This document shows, one piece after another, positions 1 to 5,379 of a stretch of DNA of 5,915 nt; within the stretch, counting starts at the first letter, position 1, and every line of letters begins with the position of its first letter. Made by a program: the position numbers and the translations under genes. Under the pieces are notes generated by a model, which was not told where the DNA came from, searched no databases, and saw nothing but the letters and a program-made list of their open reading frames with translations. Origin of the DNA: Planctomycetota bacterium (lineage in GTDB: Bacteria > Planctomycetota > Brocadiia > Brocadiales > Bathyanammoxibiaceae); assembly GCA_030623665.1 (NCBI GenBank), contig JAUXLO010000120.1, positions 1-5,915 on the forward strand, written 5' to 3'.

Positions 1-66
1 CCCATTCATGGGGCATTATAGGTTCGATATCACGCCCGAGGCGGCCTCCTGAGGCGCCCCTGACGG

Positions 67-83
67 GATTCGCCTACGGCGAA
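67..83. repeat. Palindromic repeat unit, copy 1
   Basis: The sequence reads GATTCGCCTACGGCGAA, with perfect 6-bp arms TTCGCC (69-74) and GGCGAA (78-83) around a TAC loop. A second copy lies 74 bp to the right with one base changed in the loop. It lies beyond the 3' end of the minus-strand protease gene. No T-tract follows the stem on either strand, so it does not look like a standard intrinsic terminator. Being short, palindromic, duplicated and intergenic, it may be a dispersed palindromic element, but that is inference. Confidence 0.7.
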
Positions 84-95
84 AATCGAGCAACT

Positions 96-109
96 ACAAT
101 TCGAATTGT
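96..109. repeat. Perfect 14-bp palindrome
   Basis: ACAATTCGAATTGT is its own reverse complement with no central spacer. Uninterrupted palindromes of this type are commoner as dimeric protein binding sites than as RNA hairpins. No target gene can be assigned, because the nearest visible gene (minus strand) ends to its right and whatever lies left of base 1 is unseen. Confidence 0.5.
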
Positions 110-111
110 TA

Positions 112-136
112 ACCTGATAAATCAGGTCGTGCCTGA
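112..136. repeat. Overlapping alternative hairpins (ACCTGAT/ATCAGGT)
   Basis: ACCTGAT (112-118), AA, ATCAGGT (121-127) forms a perfect 7-bp stem. The right arm TCAGG (122-126) can instead pair with CCTGA at 132-136 across a 5-nt loop. The three arms therefore give two mutually exclusive stems. The feature lies between the two palindromic repeat units. No function can be assigned from sequence. Confidence 0.45.
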
Positions 137-140
137 AGCA

Positions 141-157
141 GATTCGCCTATGGCGAA
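141..157. repeat. Palindromic repeat unit, copy 2
   Basis: GATTCGCCTATGGCGAA matches the copy at 67-83 in 16 of 17 bases; the only change is in the loop (TAC to TAT), so both stems are perfect. It begins 13 nt past the stop codon of the minus-strand protease gene and would lie in its 3' untranslated region. It could act as a transcript-end stabilising hairpin, but there is no U-tract, so an intrinsic terminator is not supported. Confidence 0.7.
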
Positions 158-170
158 CAGCCACGATTGA

Positions 171-3056
171 CTATATGCCCGTAATCACGAAGGGTTTCTC
201 GGTAGCGAGGCCCTGGTCGTCGTAGGCCACTATGCGTACCAGGTTCAATCCCTTGGCGATGGGCAGCTCGGCGGTAAAGTCGCATTCGCTTGTGCGGTTT
301 TTATTGTATTCATAAAAAACCTTGACGTCGTTCACCATGACGTAGACGGCCCTTACGTCCTGGTCGTCCTCCACGTGGAACTTCAGGTCGACGTTGCCCC
401 TCCTGGCGGTAAGCACCCCCTCCCTCAGCGTAATGACAGGCGGTCTGAAGGGGAGGAACGACACCGGTGTTATCCCCTGCTCATCTTTCATCCGTCCGTC
501 ATTGTAGGAGACCTCGCCAACATCCCGTACGTTCACCCAGCCGTAAAACCCGCCGGTAAGGGGTACGCGGAACCAGTCGTTTACGCGTCCGTCGGACCTG
601 ATGATGCTGTCGGCAATGAGCGGTGTGAGCGCGGGCGACGTCTCTGACCTGCCGCCGTACACCTTTGCGCCGTCCCCCGACACCCTGAGGGTGCCGGAGT
701 ATGCCGCTACGTTGATATGCGCCCTTTCTATGGGCAGTAAGAGCTTGCTGAAAAGATTTATGCCCAGGTTCAGGTCTGCTATAACCACCTCAAGCTCGAG
801 CCTGTCCGGCGACGTGTCTCCAACGGCAAGGCCGAACTTAACGGTCTCCTCTTCCCTGGCCCCGAGCATACCCAGCCCCACCCTGGGATTGTGTATGGCT
901 ATCCCCCCAGGGTCCAGCGGCCTTAGCATAACGACCGTGTCCTTGGAATCGCCCTCCCCGATGTTTTTTACCGTGAGCACAAGCTCGACCTGTTCGCCCC
1001 TTTTTATGAGACCGTCGTCCTTACCCCCTGCACCGGTAAGGATTTTATAGGAATAAGCGAAGACAGGCGTGAGCTGTGCCCAGGTGGTAACCCACGCCAC
1101 AAGGTCGTCGGGCGCAAAACCATTGTCCTCCGTGAACTTGATTACCACCTCGTCCCGCCTGTCCAGTGAATCTTCCGGTACAACCACCTTCAGCATGTAA
1201 GAGCCGCTACGGTCGGGTTCTATCTGGCCGATGGGGAACTCAAGACCGTCAAAGACCGGGTTGGTGGAGGAGCTCCTCCCCAGCACCCTGTAGAGCGCAC
1301 CGTCCCCAAGGTTCTCCACGCTGACAATGAAGTAAATAGGTTCCCCCGCATCTACCTCATTAATCTCCTTGTCAAGGTTTATCCGGGCGAGCGGACTCGG
1401 GGTGCCTTCGGGCAGCCCTGACGACCAGTCTATGCCCTGCCCTTCCAGGGCCTTCACTATCTTTTTCTCCTCCTCCTTCTGCGCCCGCCGCAGGACACGT
1501 TCGCAGACGTCCCACCTCACCACACCGCCGGAGAGGGCGCCTTCCTCTATAAGCCTCATCGCCAGTTGCACCTCGTAGTTACTTTCAGGGCCCGGTCTTT
1601 TAGCCGAAGGATTCTCGTCAAAGTATGCAAGACTGGCGGCTGGTTTTTCCTCGCCGACGGGCCTCTCTATTCTTGCCCTTATAAGGCCCTCGTTCAGGTA
1701 GTGCACACGCCGGGTAAGGGTCGGGTTATCCCGGTCAACCCTTATGGGTATAAGGAGCACGTCGGGCGCAAGGCCCACAAATTGTATGTATCGTCCATGG
1801 GGGGTATAGTACCTGGCCGTGGTGAGTTTAACGGCGTACTTGCCCTTTAGGACGAATATCTGCTGGATACAGGCCTTGCCGAAGGACTGCTCGCCCATAA
1901 CTATGGCCCTTCCGTTTTCTTTGAACGCAGCGGCCAGTATCTCCGAGCCTGATGCACTGCCCTCGTCAATCAAGACCACCAGAGGGTAACGTTCTTCCCT
2001 ATTACCTGAAGGCCTGGCCCTTACAAAGTCCGGATACCCTTTCCCGGTGCTTACCTTTATATTCAGGACGCCGGATGAGAGCAGTAAATCCCCCACGCGA
2101 ATGATTTCATCCATCACCCCGCCGTAGTTCCCGCGAAAATCTATCACCAGGCCATTCAGATTCGCCTCTTTCTTCAGCCCTTCCAGTGCCTTAACCACGG
2201 TCTCAAACGTGCCGTCTTGAAAGTTACCTATTCTTATGTATCCAATGTCACCCTCCAGGAGGACGGTCGTCACATTTTGCACCTCGACGCGCTGCCGTCG
2301 CAGAGTGTAAGTCTTTATATAGCTGTTCCTTACGATAGAGACGGCAACGTTCGTGCCCTCGGGGCCGGCCAGCCTCTGCAGCGCCTCTCTAAGGCTCATC
2401 TTTCGCGCTGACTCCCCGTCTATCTCAATAATCCTGTCCCCTGGCTGAAGCCCCGCCCGGTGGGCGGAGGAATTCTCATAAATCTTTATGATTGCAAGTG
2501 AGCCCTCCCTGAACTCGACGTCCATACCAAGTCCCACGAAGCTGCTTGCACCAAGATTCTCGGCCCTCTCGAAGTCTCTTGGCTGATAAAGCTTGCAGTA
2601 GGGATCAAACCCGCTGAGTATGTCGCTGAGCGCTGCGTACTCCAGCTCCCTGTATGTAACGGGACACTTCCCGCTCGACTCGATAAAGTGCAATATCTCC
2701 TTGAGCAGGTCCCGAAGGTCTGCCCAGTACTCGACCCCCCCAATCCCAAAGACCTCGTCCGTCCCGTCTATCTGGACCCGTGCCGCATGCGTGTCCACGG
2801 AGACCATTACGTTGGGAACTGCCCTTTCCACCCCCTTCATTGCATCACTCAGTACCTCGTGGACCTTCAGCCTGTTAAAATCTATGTAGTACCTCCCGAT
2901 GCAGGCAAAGACTGCATTAACCAGCTGGCCCTTCAGTAACCCCCCCTGGTCAGGTACATCAACCGTACCGCCAGTTATGGACGAAAGGAATAAAGAAGAC
3001 TGGAGGATAACCACGAGGAAAAATGACGAGGCATACCTTCTTATGTAAGATAGCAT
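171..3056 (-). CDS. Exported S41 family C-terminal-processing protease with PDZ and C-terminal beta domains
   Basis: A 961-residue protease predicted to act outside the cytoplasmic membrane. Residues 1-30 form a signal peptide or membrane anchor: RR near the start, then a hydrophobic stretch from about 11 to 27, with no lipobox cysteine. The usual S41 region (FDPYCKLYQPRDFE, 150-163) leads into a PDZ domain (about 172-255; GLGM loop 175-178, AGLQPGDRI 201-209). The catalytic core follows. Nucleophile Ser369 lies in GSASGSEI, Lys394 in SFGKACIQ exactly 25 residues later, and Gln398 four residues on, matching the Ser-Lys-Gln spacing of CtpA/Prc/D1P proteases. RGNYGG (308-313) replaces the common RGNPGG, and A395-C396 follow the catalytic Lys where G-S/T is usual. 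The C-terminal half, absent from simple Ctp proteases, appears to hold two CARDB-like beta-sandwich regions (about 557-670 and 671-778), an SH3-like region (about 780-848) and a final Ig-like domain (about 870-961). This plan recalls the MXAN_5808-type peptidases, from memory only. The ATG start gives the intact signal peptide, but no clear Shine-Dalgarno precedes it. Substrates are unknown. Confidence 0.93.
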   Translation of the reverse strand: MLSYIRRYASSFFLVVILQSSLFLSSITGGTVDVPDQGGLLKGQLVNAVFACIGRYYIDFNRLKVHEVLSDAMKGVERAVPNVMVSVDTHAARVQIDGTDEVFGIGGVEYWADLRDLLKEILHFIESSGKCPVTYRELEYAALSDILSGFDPYCKLYQPRDFERAENLGASSFVGLGMDVEFREGSLAIIKIYENSSAHRAGLQPGDRIIEIDGESARKMSLREALQRLAGPEGTNVAVSIVRNSYIKTYTLRRQRVEVQNVTTVLLEGDIGYIRIGNFQDGTFETVVKALEGLKKEANLNGLVIDFRGNYGGVMDEIIRVGDLLLSSGVLNIKVSTGKGYPDFVRARPSGNREERYPLVVLIDEGSASGSEILAAAFKENGRAIVMGEQSFGKACIQQIFVLKGKYAVKLTTARYYTPHGRYIQFVGLAPDVLLIPIRVDRDNPTLTRRVHYLNEGLIRARIERPVGEEKPAASLAYFDENPSAKRPGPESNYEVQLAMRLIEEGALSGGVVRWDVCERVLRRAQKEEEKKIVKALEGQGIDWSSGLPEGTPSPLARINLDKEINEVDAGEPIYFIVSVENLGDGALYRVLGRSSSTNPVFDGLEFPIGQIEPDRSGSYMLKVVVPEDSLDRRDEVVIKFTEDNGFAPDDLVAWVTTWAQLTPVFAYSYKILTGAGGKDDGLIKRGEQVELVLTVKNIGEGDSKDTVVMLRPLDPGGIAIHNPRVGLGMLGAREEETVKFGLAVGDTSPDRLELEVVIADLNLGINLFSKLLLPIERAHINVAAYSGTLRVSGDGAKVYGGRSETSPALTPLIADSIIRSDGRVNDWFRVPLTGGFYGWVNVRDVGEVSYNDGRMKDEQGITPVSFLPFRPPVITLREGVLTARRGNVDLKFHVEDDQDVRAVYVMVNDVKVFYEYNKNRTSECDFTAELPIAKGLNLVRIVAYDDQGLATEKPFVITGI

Positions 3057-3081
3057 GGTTATTCTATGTTGTCGTTTTACG

Positions 3082-3110
3082 TTGCCTTGTGAGGTGCCGG
3101 ATGATAAAAT
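3082..3110 (+). promoter_or_regulatory. Candidate sigma70 promoter of trpC
   Basis: TTGCCT (3082-3087) and TAAAAT (3105-3110) are separated by exactly 17 bp; the elements match TTGACA in 4 of 6 and TATAAT in 5 of 6 positions. Transcription would begin near 3116-3118, at the GTG proposed as the trpC start, implying a leaderless or near-leaderless mRNA. It lies in the 61-bp gap between the divergent protease and trpC genes. Sequence match only. Confidence 0.5.
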
Positions 3111-3117
3111 TCGTCCT

Positions 3118-3909
3118 GTGATACTTGGTGAAATCTACAAACACAAACTCCTTGAGGTGTCTCAGCGCAAGGGACAGCGCCCCCGTGAGCAGCTTGAGGC
3201 GGCCCTGTCTAACCTGCCTGACACAAACGGCTTAGAAGCTGTCCTGAAGGCCGCAACAAAGACCTCCGGGGGTCTTGGGCTGATAGCCGAGGTAAAGGCG
3301 GCCTCGCCGTCCAGGGGTATTCTGCGCCACAATATGAACCCCTCGCAGATTGCCCTAGAGTACCAAGAAGGCGGTGCCTCTGCAATATCCGTTCTGACCG
3401 ACGAGAGATTTTTCCACGGTAAGCTTGCCCATCTGGAAGATGTCAGAAGGACGGTAACGCTGCCCCTTCTCCGCAAGGACTTCATCATAGACGAGTATCA
3501 GCTCATCGAGGCCAGGACGAGTGGCGCAGACGCCGTATTACTGATAGCGGCCCTCCTTGACGAGAAGAAACTGGATGCGCTTCTGGGCGCCGCCGGCCGG
3601 TTGGGGCTCGACTGCCTGGTAGAGGTGCACACGGAGGAAGAACTAAAAAGGGCACTCGGTACGCCTGCCACTCTGCTGGGAATAAACAACAGAGACCTCC
3701 ATACATTCAAGATTGACCTCGAGACCACCCTGCGGCTCAGGCCGCTTATCCCCGATGACAAGACCGTTGTAAGCGAGAGCGGTGTCAAATCGAGGGCCGA
3801 TGTAAAACGTCTAGAAGATGCCGGGATAGACGCAGTGCTTGTGGGAGAGGCACTGGTACAATCAGAGGATGTTGGGTCAAAGATAAGGGAGCTTATGGGT
3901 TGGGCCTGA
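3118..3909 (+). CDS. trpC: Indole-3-glycerol phosphate synthase
   Basis: A cytosolic enzyme of tryptophan synthesis that closes the ring of 1-(2-carboxyphenylamino)-1-deoxyribulose 5-phosphate to indole-3-glycerol phosphate with loss of CO2 and water. From the GTG at 3118 it is 263 residues, the usual length of a monofunctional TrpC (beta/alpha)8 barrel. Family active-site residues are present with the expected spacing: Glu58 and Lys60 in AEVKAASPSRG, Lys120 in RKDFI, Glu169 in LVEVH, Asn190 in INNRDL, and Glu220-Ser221 in SESG. The GTG start is chosen because VILGEIYKHKLLEV fits the normal N-terminus. The reading frame runs open up to an ATG at 3055, but those 21 extra residues are atypical and would cover the promoter-like sequence. 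No Shine-Dalgarno sits at a useful distance from the GTG. No other trp gene is in the window, so it looks like an unlinked trpC. No Trp-rich attenuator leader is visible upstream. Confidence 0.96.
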   Translation: MILGEIYKHKLLEVSQRKGQRPREQLEAALSNLPDTNGLEAVLKAATKTSGGLGLIAEVKAASPSRGILRHNMNPSQIALEYQEGGASAISVLTDERFFHGKLAHLEDVRRTVTLPLLRKDFIIDEYQLIEARTSGADAVLLIAALLDEKKLDALLGAAGRLGLDCLVEVHTEEELKRALGTPATLLGINNRDLHTFKIDLETTLRLRPLIPDDKTVVSESGVKSRADVKRLEDAGIDAVLVGEALVQSEDVGSKIRELMGWA

Positions 3910-3917
3910 AACGGTGA

Positions 3918-4241
3918 CTAGCCCACATAATTCGGCCCCACAAAGAGGGCACAGAGGCATATCCCGTCCCTTTCTATCTCAGCTTTGTGAAAGACGCAGG
4001 GACAGACGAGCTTGGAATCGTTTTTGGCATCGCCACTGAGCACCCTGCAGGGGCAGTACTCGCCACCCGCCTTTATCTTTCTTATGGCAATACCGCGTAT
4101 TATCGTGCCAACTACGGCAGTCTCTGGGTTAAAACGGTAGGGGGTTAACGCCAACCACTTTTCAAGCCTCTCTCTAACCTCGCGCTCCACCTGCTCAAGC
4201 GATGGCTCTTTATTCCCCGCGTCGGCTGTTGCTTCTTTCAC
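3918..4241 (-). CDS. ftrB: Ferredoxin:thioredoxin reductase catalytic (beta) subunit-like protein
   Basis: A small (107-residue) iron-sulfur disulfide reductase, predicted cytosolic, that would pass electrons from reduced ferredoxin to thioredoxin or a similar protein through a [4Fe-4S] cluster next to a redox-active disulfide. The three signature Cys pairs are present: CPC (63-65), CPC (80-82), CLC (95-97). By analogy with plant FTR, Cys63, 80, 82 and 95 would bind the cluster and Cys65-Cys97 form the disulfide. Two points differ from the plant type: spacing is CPC-X14-CPC-X12-CxC rather than X16/X8, and the conserved His of CHC is Leu96 (codon CTC). The N-terminal 20 residues are charged and variable; the FTR fold begins near EVRERLEKWLALTPYRFNPE. 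The start is a GTG with a G-rich stretch (4253-4258 on the opposite strand) about 11 nt upstream; no other in-frame start occurs before an upstream stop. No variable (alpha) subunit, ferredoxin or thioredoxin gene is nearby, so a methanogen-type ferredoxin:disulfide reductase role is equally possible. Confidence 0.88.
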   Translation of the reverse strand: MKEATADAGNKEPSLEQVEREVRERLEKWLALTPYRFNPETAVVGTIIRGIAIRKIKAGGEYCPCRVLSGDAKNDSKLVCPCVFHKAEIERDGICLCALFVGPNYVG

Positions 4242-4280
4242 CGGTAGTTGTGCCCCCCACGGCCTTAGTGATAAAACGTT

Positions 4281-4309
4281 ACTCTAACAATAAATACACA
4301 TCTCTTCAA
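4281..4309 (-). promoter_or_regulatory. Weak candidate promoter of the disulfide reductase gene
   Basis: On the minus strand TTGAAG (4309-4304) is followed after 17 bp by TAGAGT (4286-4281), each matching sigma70 consensus in 4 of 6 positions. Transcription would start near 4274, giving a 5' leader of roughly 33 nt before the GTG at 4241. The 13-bp palindrome at 4301-4313 overlaps the -35 element. Matches this weak arise by chance in AT-rich DNA. Confidence 0.3.
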
Positions 4310-4313
4310 GAGA
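4301..4313. promoter_or_regulatory. Operator-like palindrome TCTCTT-C-AAGAGA
   Basis: Perfect 6-bp arms flank a single C. A 1-nt spacer rules out an RNA hairpin with the full stem, so a binding site for a dimeric protein is likelier if it is functional. It covers the candidate -35 element of the disulfide reductase gene. The binding protein is unknown. Confidence 0.35.
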
Positions 4314-4327
4314 AAAAGTTTTGGTAT

Positions 4328-4342
4328 CTCATTACAACATAT
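4328..4342 (+). repeat. 15-bp direct repeat, copy 1 (CTCATTACAACATAT)
   Basis: It matches the copy at 4359-4373 in 14 of 15 bases, including an exact 10-mer TACAACATAT. The repeats start 31 bp apart, close to three helical turns, so proteins bound to both would face the same side of DNA. They lie in the divergent spacer, about 90 and 60 bp upstream of the parB -35 element. Confidence 0.6.
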
Positions 4343-4358
4343 AGTTGGGGAATAGAGC

Positions 4359-4373
4359 CTCACTACAACATAT
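4359..4373 (+). repeat. 15-bp direct repeat, copy 2 (CTCACTACAACATAT)
   Basis: Second copy of the repeat at 4328-4342, with T changed to C at position 5. Its right half forms an inverted repeat, TACAA (4364-4368), CATA, TTGTA (4373-4377), which copy 1 does not complete. The pair has the look of tandem regulator sites upstream of parB, but no known motif is recognised. Confidence 0.6.
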
Positions 4374-4417
4374 TGTATAGTCAGTACATACCTGAATAAA
4401 CAGAAAAGGTTTTATCG

Positions 4418-4445
4418 TTGACGCCGGAGGGCCTTTTGCTATAAT
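4418..4445 (+). promoter_or_regulatory. Strong candidate sigma70 promoter of parB
   Basis: TTGACG (4418-4423), a 16-bp spacer and TATAAT (4440-4445). The -35 matches 5 of 6 positions, the -10 is perfect, and TGC just before the -10 gives the extended TGn motif. Transcription would start near 4452, leaving a leader of about 42 nt. A perfect dyad, CCCTC (4446-4450), ACC, GAGGG (4454-4458), spans the predicted start point. This implies that parB is transcribed on its own rather than from a parA-parB operon. Confidence 0.75.
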
Positions 4446-4479
4446 CCCTCACCGAGGGGAGGCTGATGATATGAATGCC

Positions 4480-4485
4480 GGAGGT
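4480..4485 (+). promoter_or_regulatory. Ribosome binding site of parB
   Basis: GGAGGT lies 8 nt before the ATG at 4494, a strong Shine-Dalgarno match at good spacing. It supports this start, which also gives the family N-terminus LGKGLDSLL. A second strong site, GGGGAGG (4456-4462), lies further upstream and faces a different reading frame. Confidence 0.8.
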
Positions 4486-4493
4486 AAAGAATT

Positions 4494-5342
4494 ATGTTGG
4501 ACAGGGAAAGGCTCGGCAAGGGCCTGGATTCGCTCCTCGGGAACATCGTTGAGGCAGAACCCAGCGGGAGTATGCTGCAGATCAGTCCGGAAAGCATTCA
4601 GCCAAATCCCCATCAGCCCCGAAGGGACTTTGCACCACAGGCCATCGAATCTCTTGTAGACTCTATAAGAGAGCATGGCATACTCCAGCCGATACTGGTC
4701 AGGCGCACCAAGGACGGCTATCAGTTGGTGGCTGGAGAGAGAAGATGGCGTGCCGCAAAGGAACTTGGGATGGGCAGTGTACCCGCCATAGTGAAGGAAA
4801 CCACGCCAAAACAATCCCTTGCAGTTGCGCTAGTTGAGAACCTGCAGCGAGAAGACCTAAACCCTATAGAAAGGGCAAGGGCCTTCTGGGAGCTTGTTGA
4901 GGTCTTTGAGCTGACACAAGAGGCGGTCGGAAAGTACGTTGGCATGGACCGCTCCTCCGTTGCTAACACGTTGCGGTTATTGGAATTGCCGGTGGAGGTC
5001 CAGGAGCATGTTTCACGTGGAACAATCTCCCAGGGACACGCCCGGGCGCTCCTTGCCGCAAGGGGGGAGTCCGCCCAAAAAAGGTTGTGCCAGAGGATAC
5101 TTGACGATGGTCTGACCGTGAGGCAGACAGAGGTCTTGGCCTCGAACGGGAAACGAAAGACACAGGCTAGGCGGCGCAAGGGTAATAACCACCACAACAC
5201 CCGGGAACTGGAAGACAGACTGAGCGGGTCGCTGGGGACAAAGGTCCAGATACGCCACAGCGGTGGTAAGGGTAAGGTCATAATCCACTTCAACGGAAAT
5301 GCCCAATTTGAGGACCTCATGGCCCAGCTATGCAAGGGATAA
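4494..5342 (+). CDS. parB: Chromosome-partitioning protein ParB (Spo0J/Noc family)
   Basis: A 282-residue DNA-binding protein that marks the replication-origin region. ParB binds parS, uses CTP to close into a clamp that spreads along DNA, and recruits ParA and SMC. The N-terminus has the conserved LGKGLDSLL (7-15), the usual ParA-contacting region. The CTP-binding fold follows, with box I NPHQPRRDF (38-46), box II GERRWRAA (81-88, including the GxxRxxA motif) and box III ENLQREDLNPIE (115-126). A helix-turn-helix for parS recognition spans about 138-166 (LTQEAVGKYVGMDRSSVANTLRLL region), then a helical segment with ISQGHARALL (178-187). A basic linker (about 219-230) leads to a short C-terminal dimerisation domain. 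Length is normal and no frame break is seen. It stands alone: parA is not adjacent, a strong promoter precedes it and divergent ftrB lies upstream. A parS site lies in the coding sequence at 5009-5024. Noc is possible from sequence, but Noc recognises a different site, so ParB is preferred. Confidence 0.96.
   Translation: MLDRERLGKGLDSLLGNIVEAEPSGSMLQISPESIQPNPHQPRRDFAPQAIESLVDSIREHGILQPILVRRTKDGYQLVAGERRWRAAKELGMGSVPAIVKETTPKQSLAVALVENLQREDLNPIERARAFWELVEVFELTQEAVGKYVGMDRSSVANTLRLLELPVEVQEHVSRGTISQGHARALLAARGESAQKRLCQRILDDGLTVRQTEVLASNGKRKTQARRRKGNNHHNTRELEDRLSGSLGTKVQIRHSGGKGKVIIHFNGNAQFEDLMAQLCKG
5009..5024 (-). promoter_or_regulatory. parS: parS centromere site inside parB
   Basis: The plus strand reads TGTTTCACGTGGAACA; the minus strand reads TGTTCCACGTGAAACA, an exact match to the bacterial chromosomal parS consensus TGTTNCACGTGAAACA. 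The core CACGTG is centred and the outer TGTT/AACA arms are intact. It encodes part of H172-T177 of ParB, just after the helix-turn-helix. A parS inside the ParB gene is known from Bacillus subtilis spo0J. ParB is expected to nucleate here and spread over flanking genes. Confidence 0.9.
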
Positions 5343-5379
5343 GCAGGCAGCTCATTGCAGGGCAGTTTTGATGTGGCCT

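Noticed and set aside
15..40. tRNA T-arm-like GGTTCGATATC
   Set aside because: The flanking bases do not form a 5-bp T-stem and no acceptor, D or anticodon arm can be drawn.
67..157. Intrinsic terminators for the protease gene
   Set aside because: The hairpins are good but none is followed by a T-tract on the minus strand.
1..170. CRISPR array or transposon end
   Set aside because: Only two copies of the repeat are present, with no uniform spacers, no terminal inverted repeat with target duplication, and no transposase or cas gene in the window.
367..382. Possible second parS (TCCTCCACGTGGAACT)
   Set aside because: It shares the CACGTG core but differs from the consensus at four of the fifteen fixed positions, including both outer arms, and lies in the protease coding sequence; likely chance.
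601..1050. 149-codon plus-strand ORF, and other long ORFs opposite the protease
   Set aside because: They are antisense to a well-supported gene with intact motifs, have low-complexity Ser/Pro-rich products and no recognisable domain.
3055..3117. Start of trpC at the ATG 3055
   Set aside because: The extra 21 residues are not typical of TrpC, the normal family N-terminus begins at the GTG 3118, and a promoter-like sequence occupies the interval.
4202..4399. 65-codon plus-strand ORF at the ftrB 5' end
   Set aside because: It starts antisense inside the disulfide reductase gene, has no good ribosome site and runs through the AT-rich repeat region.
4721..5335. 204-codon minus-strand ORF opposite parB
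   Set aside because: It mirrors parB codons, shows no family signature and has no gene-like context.
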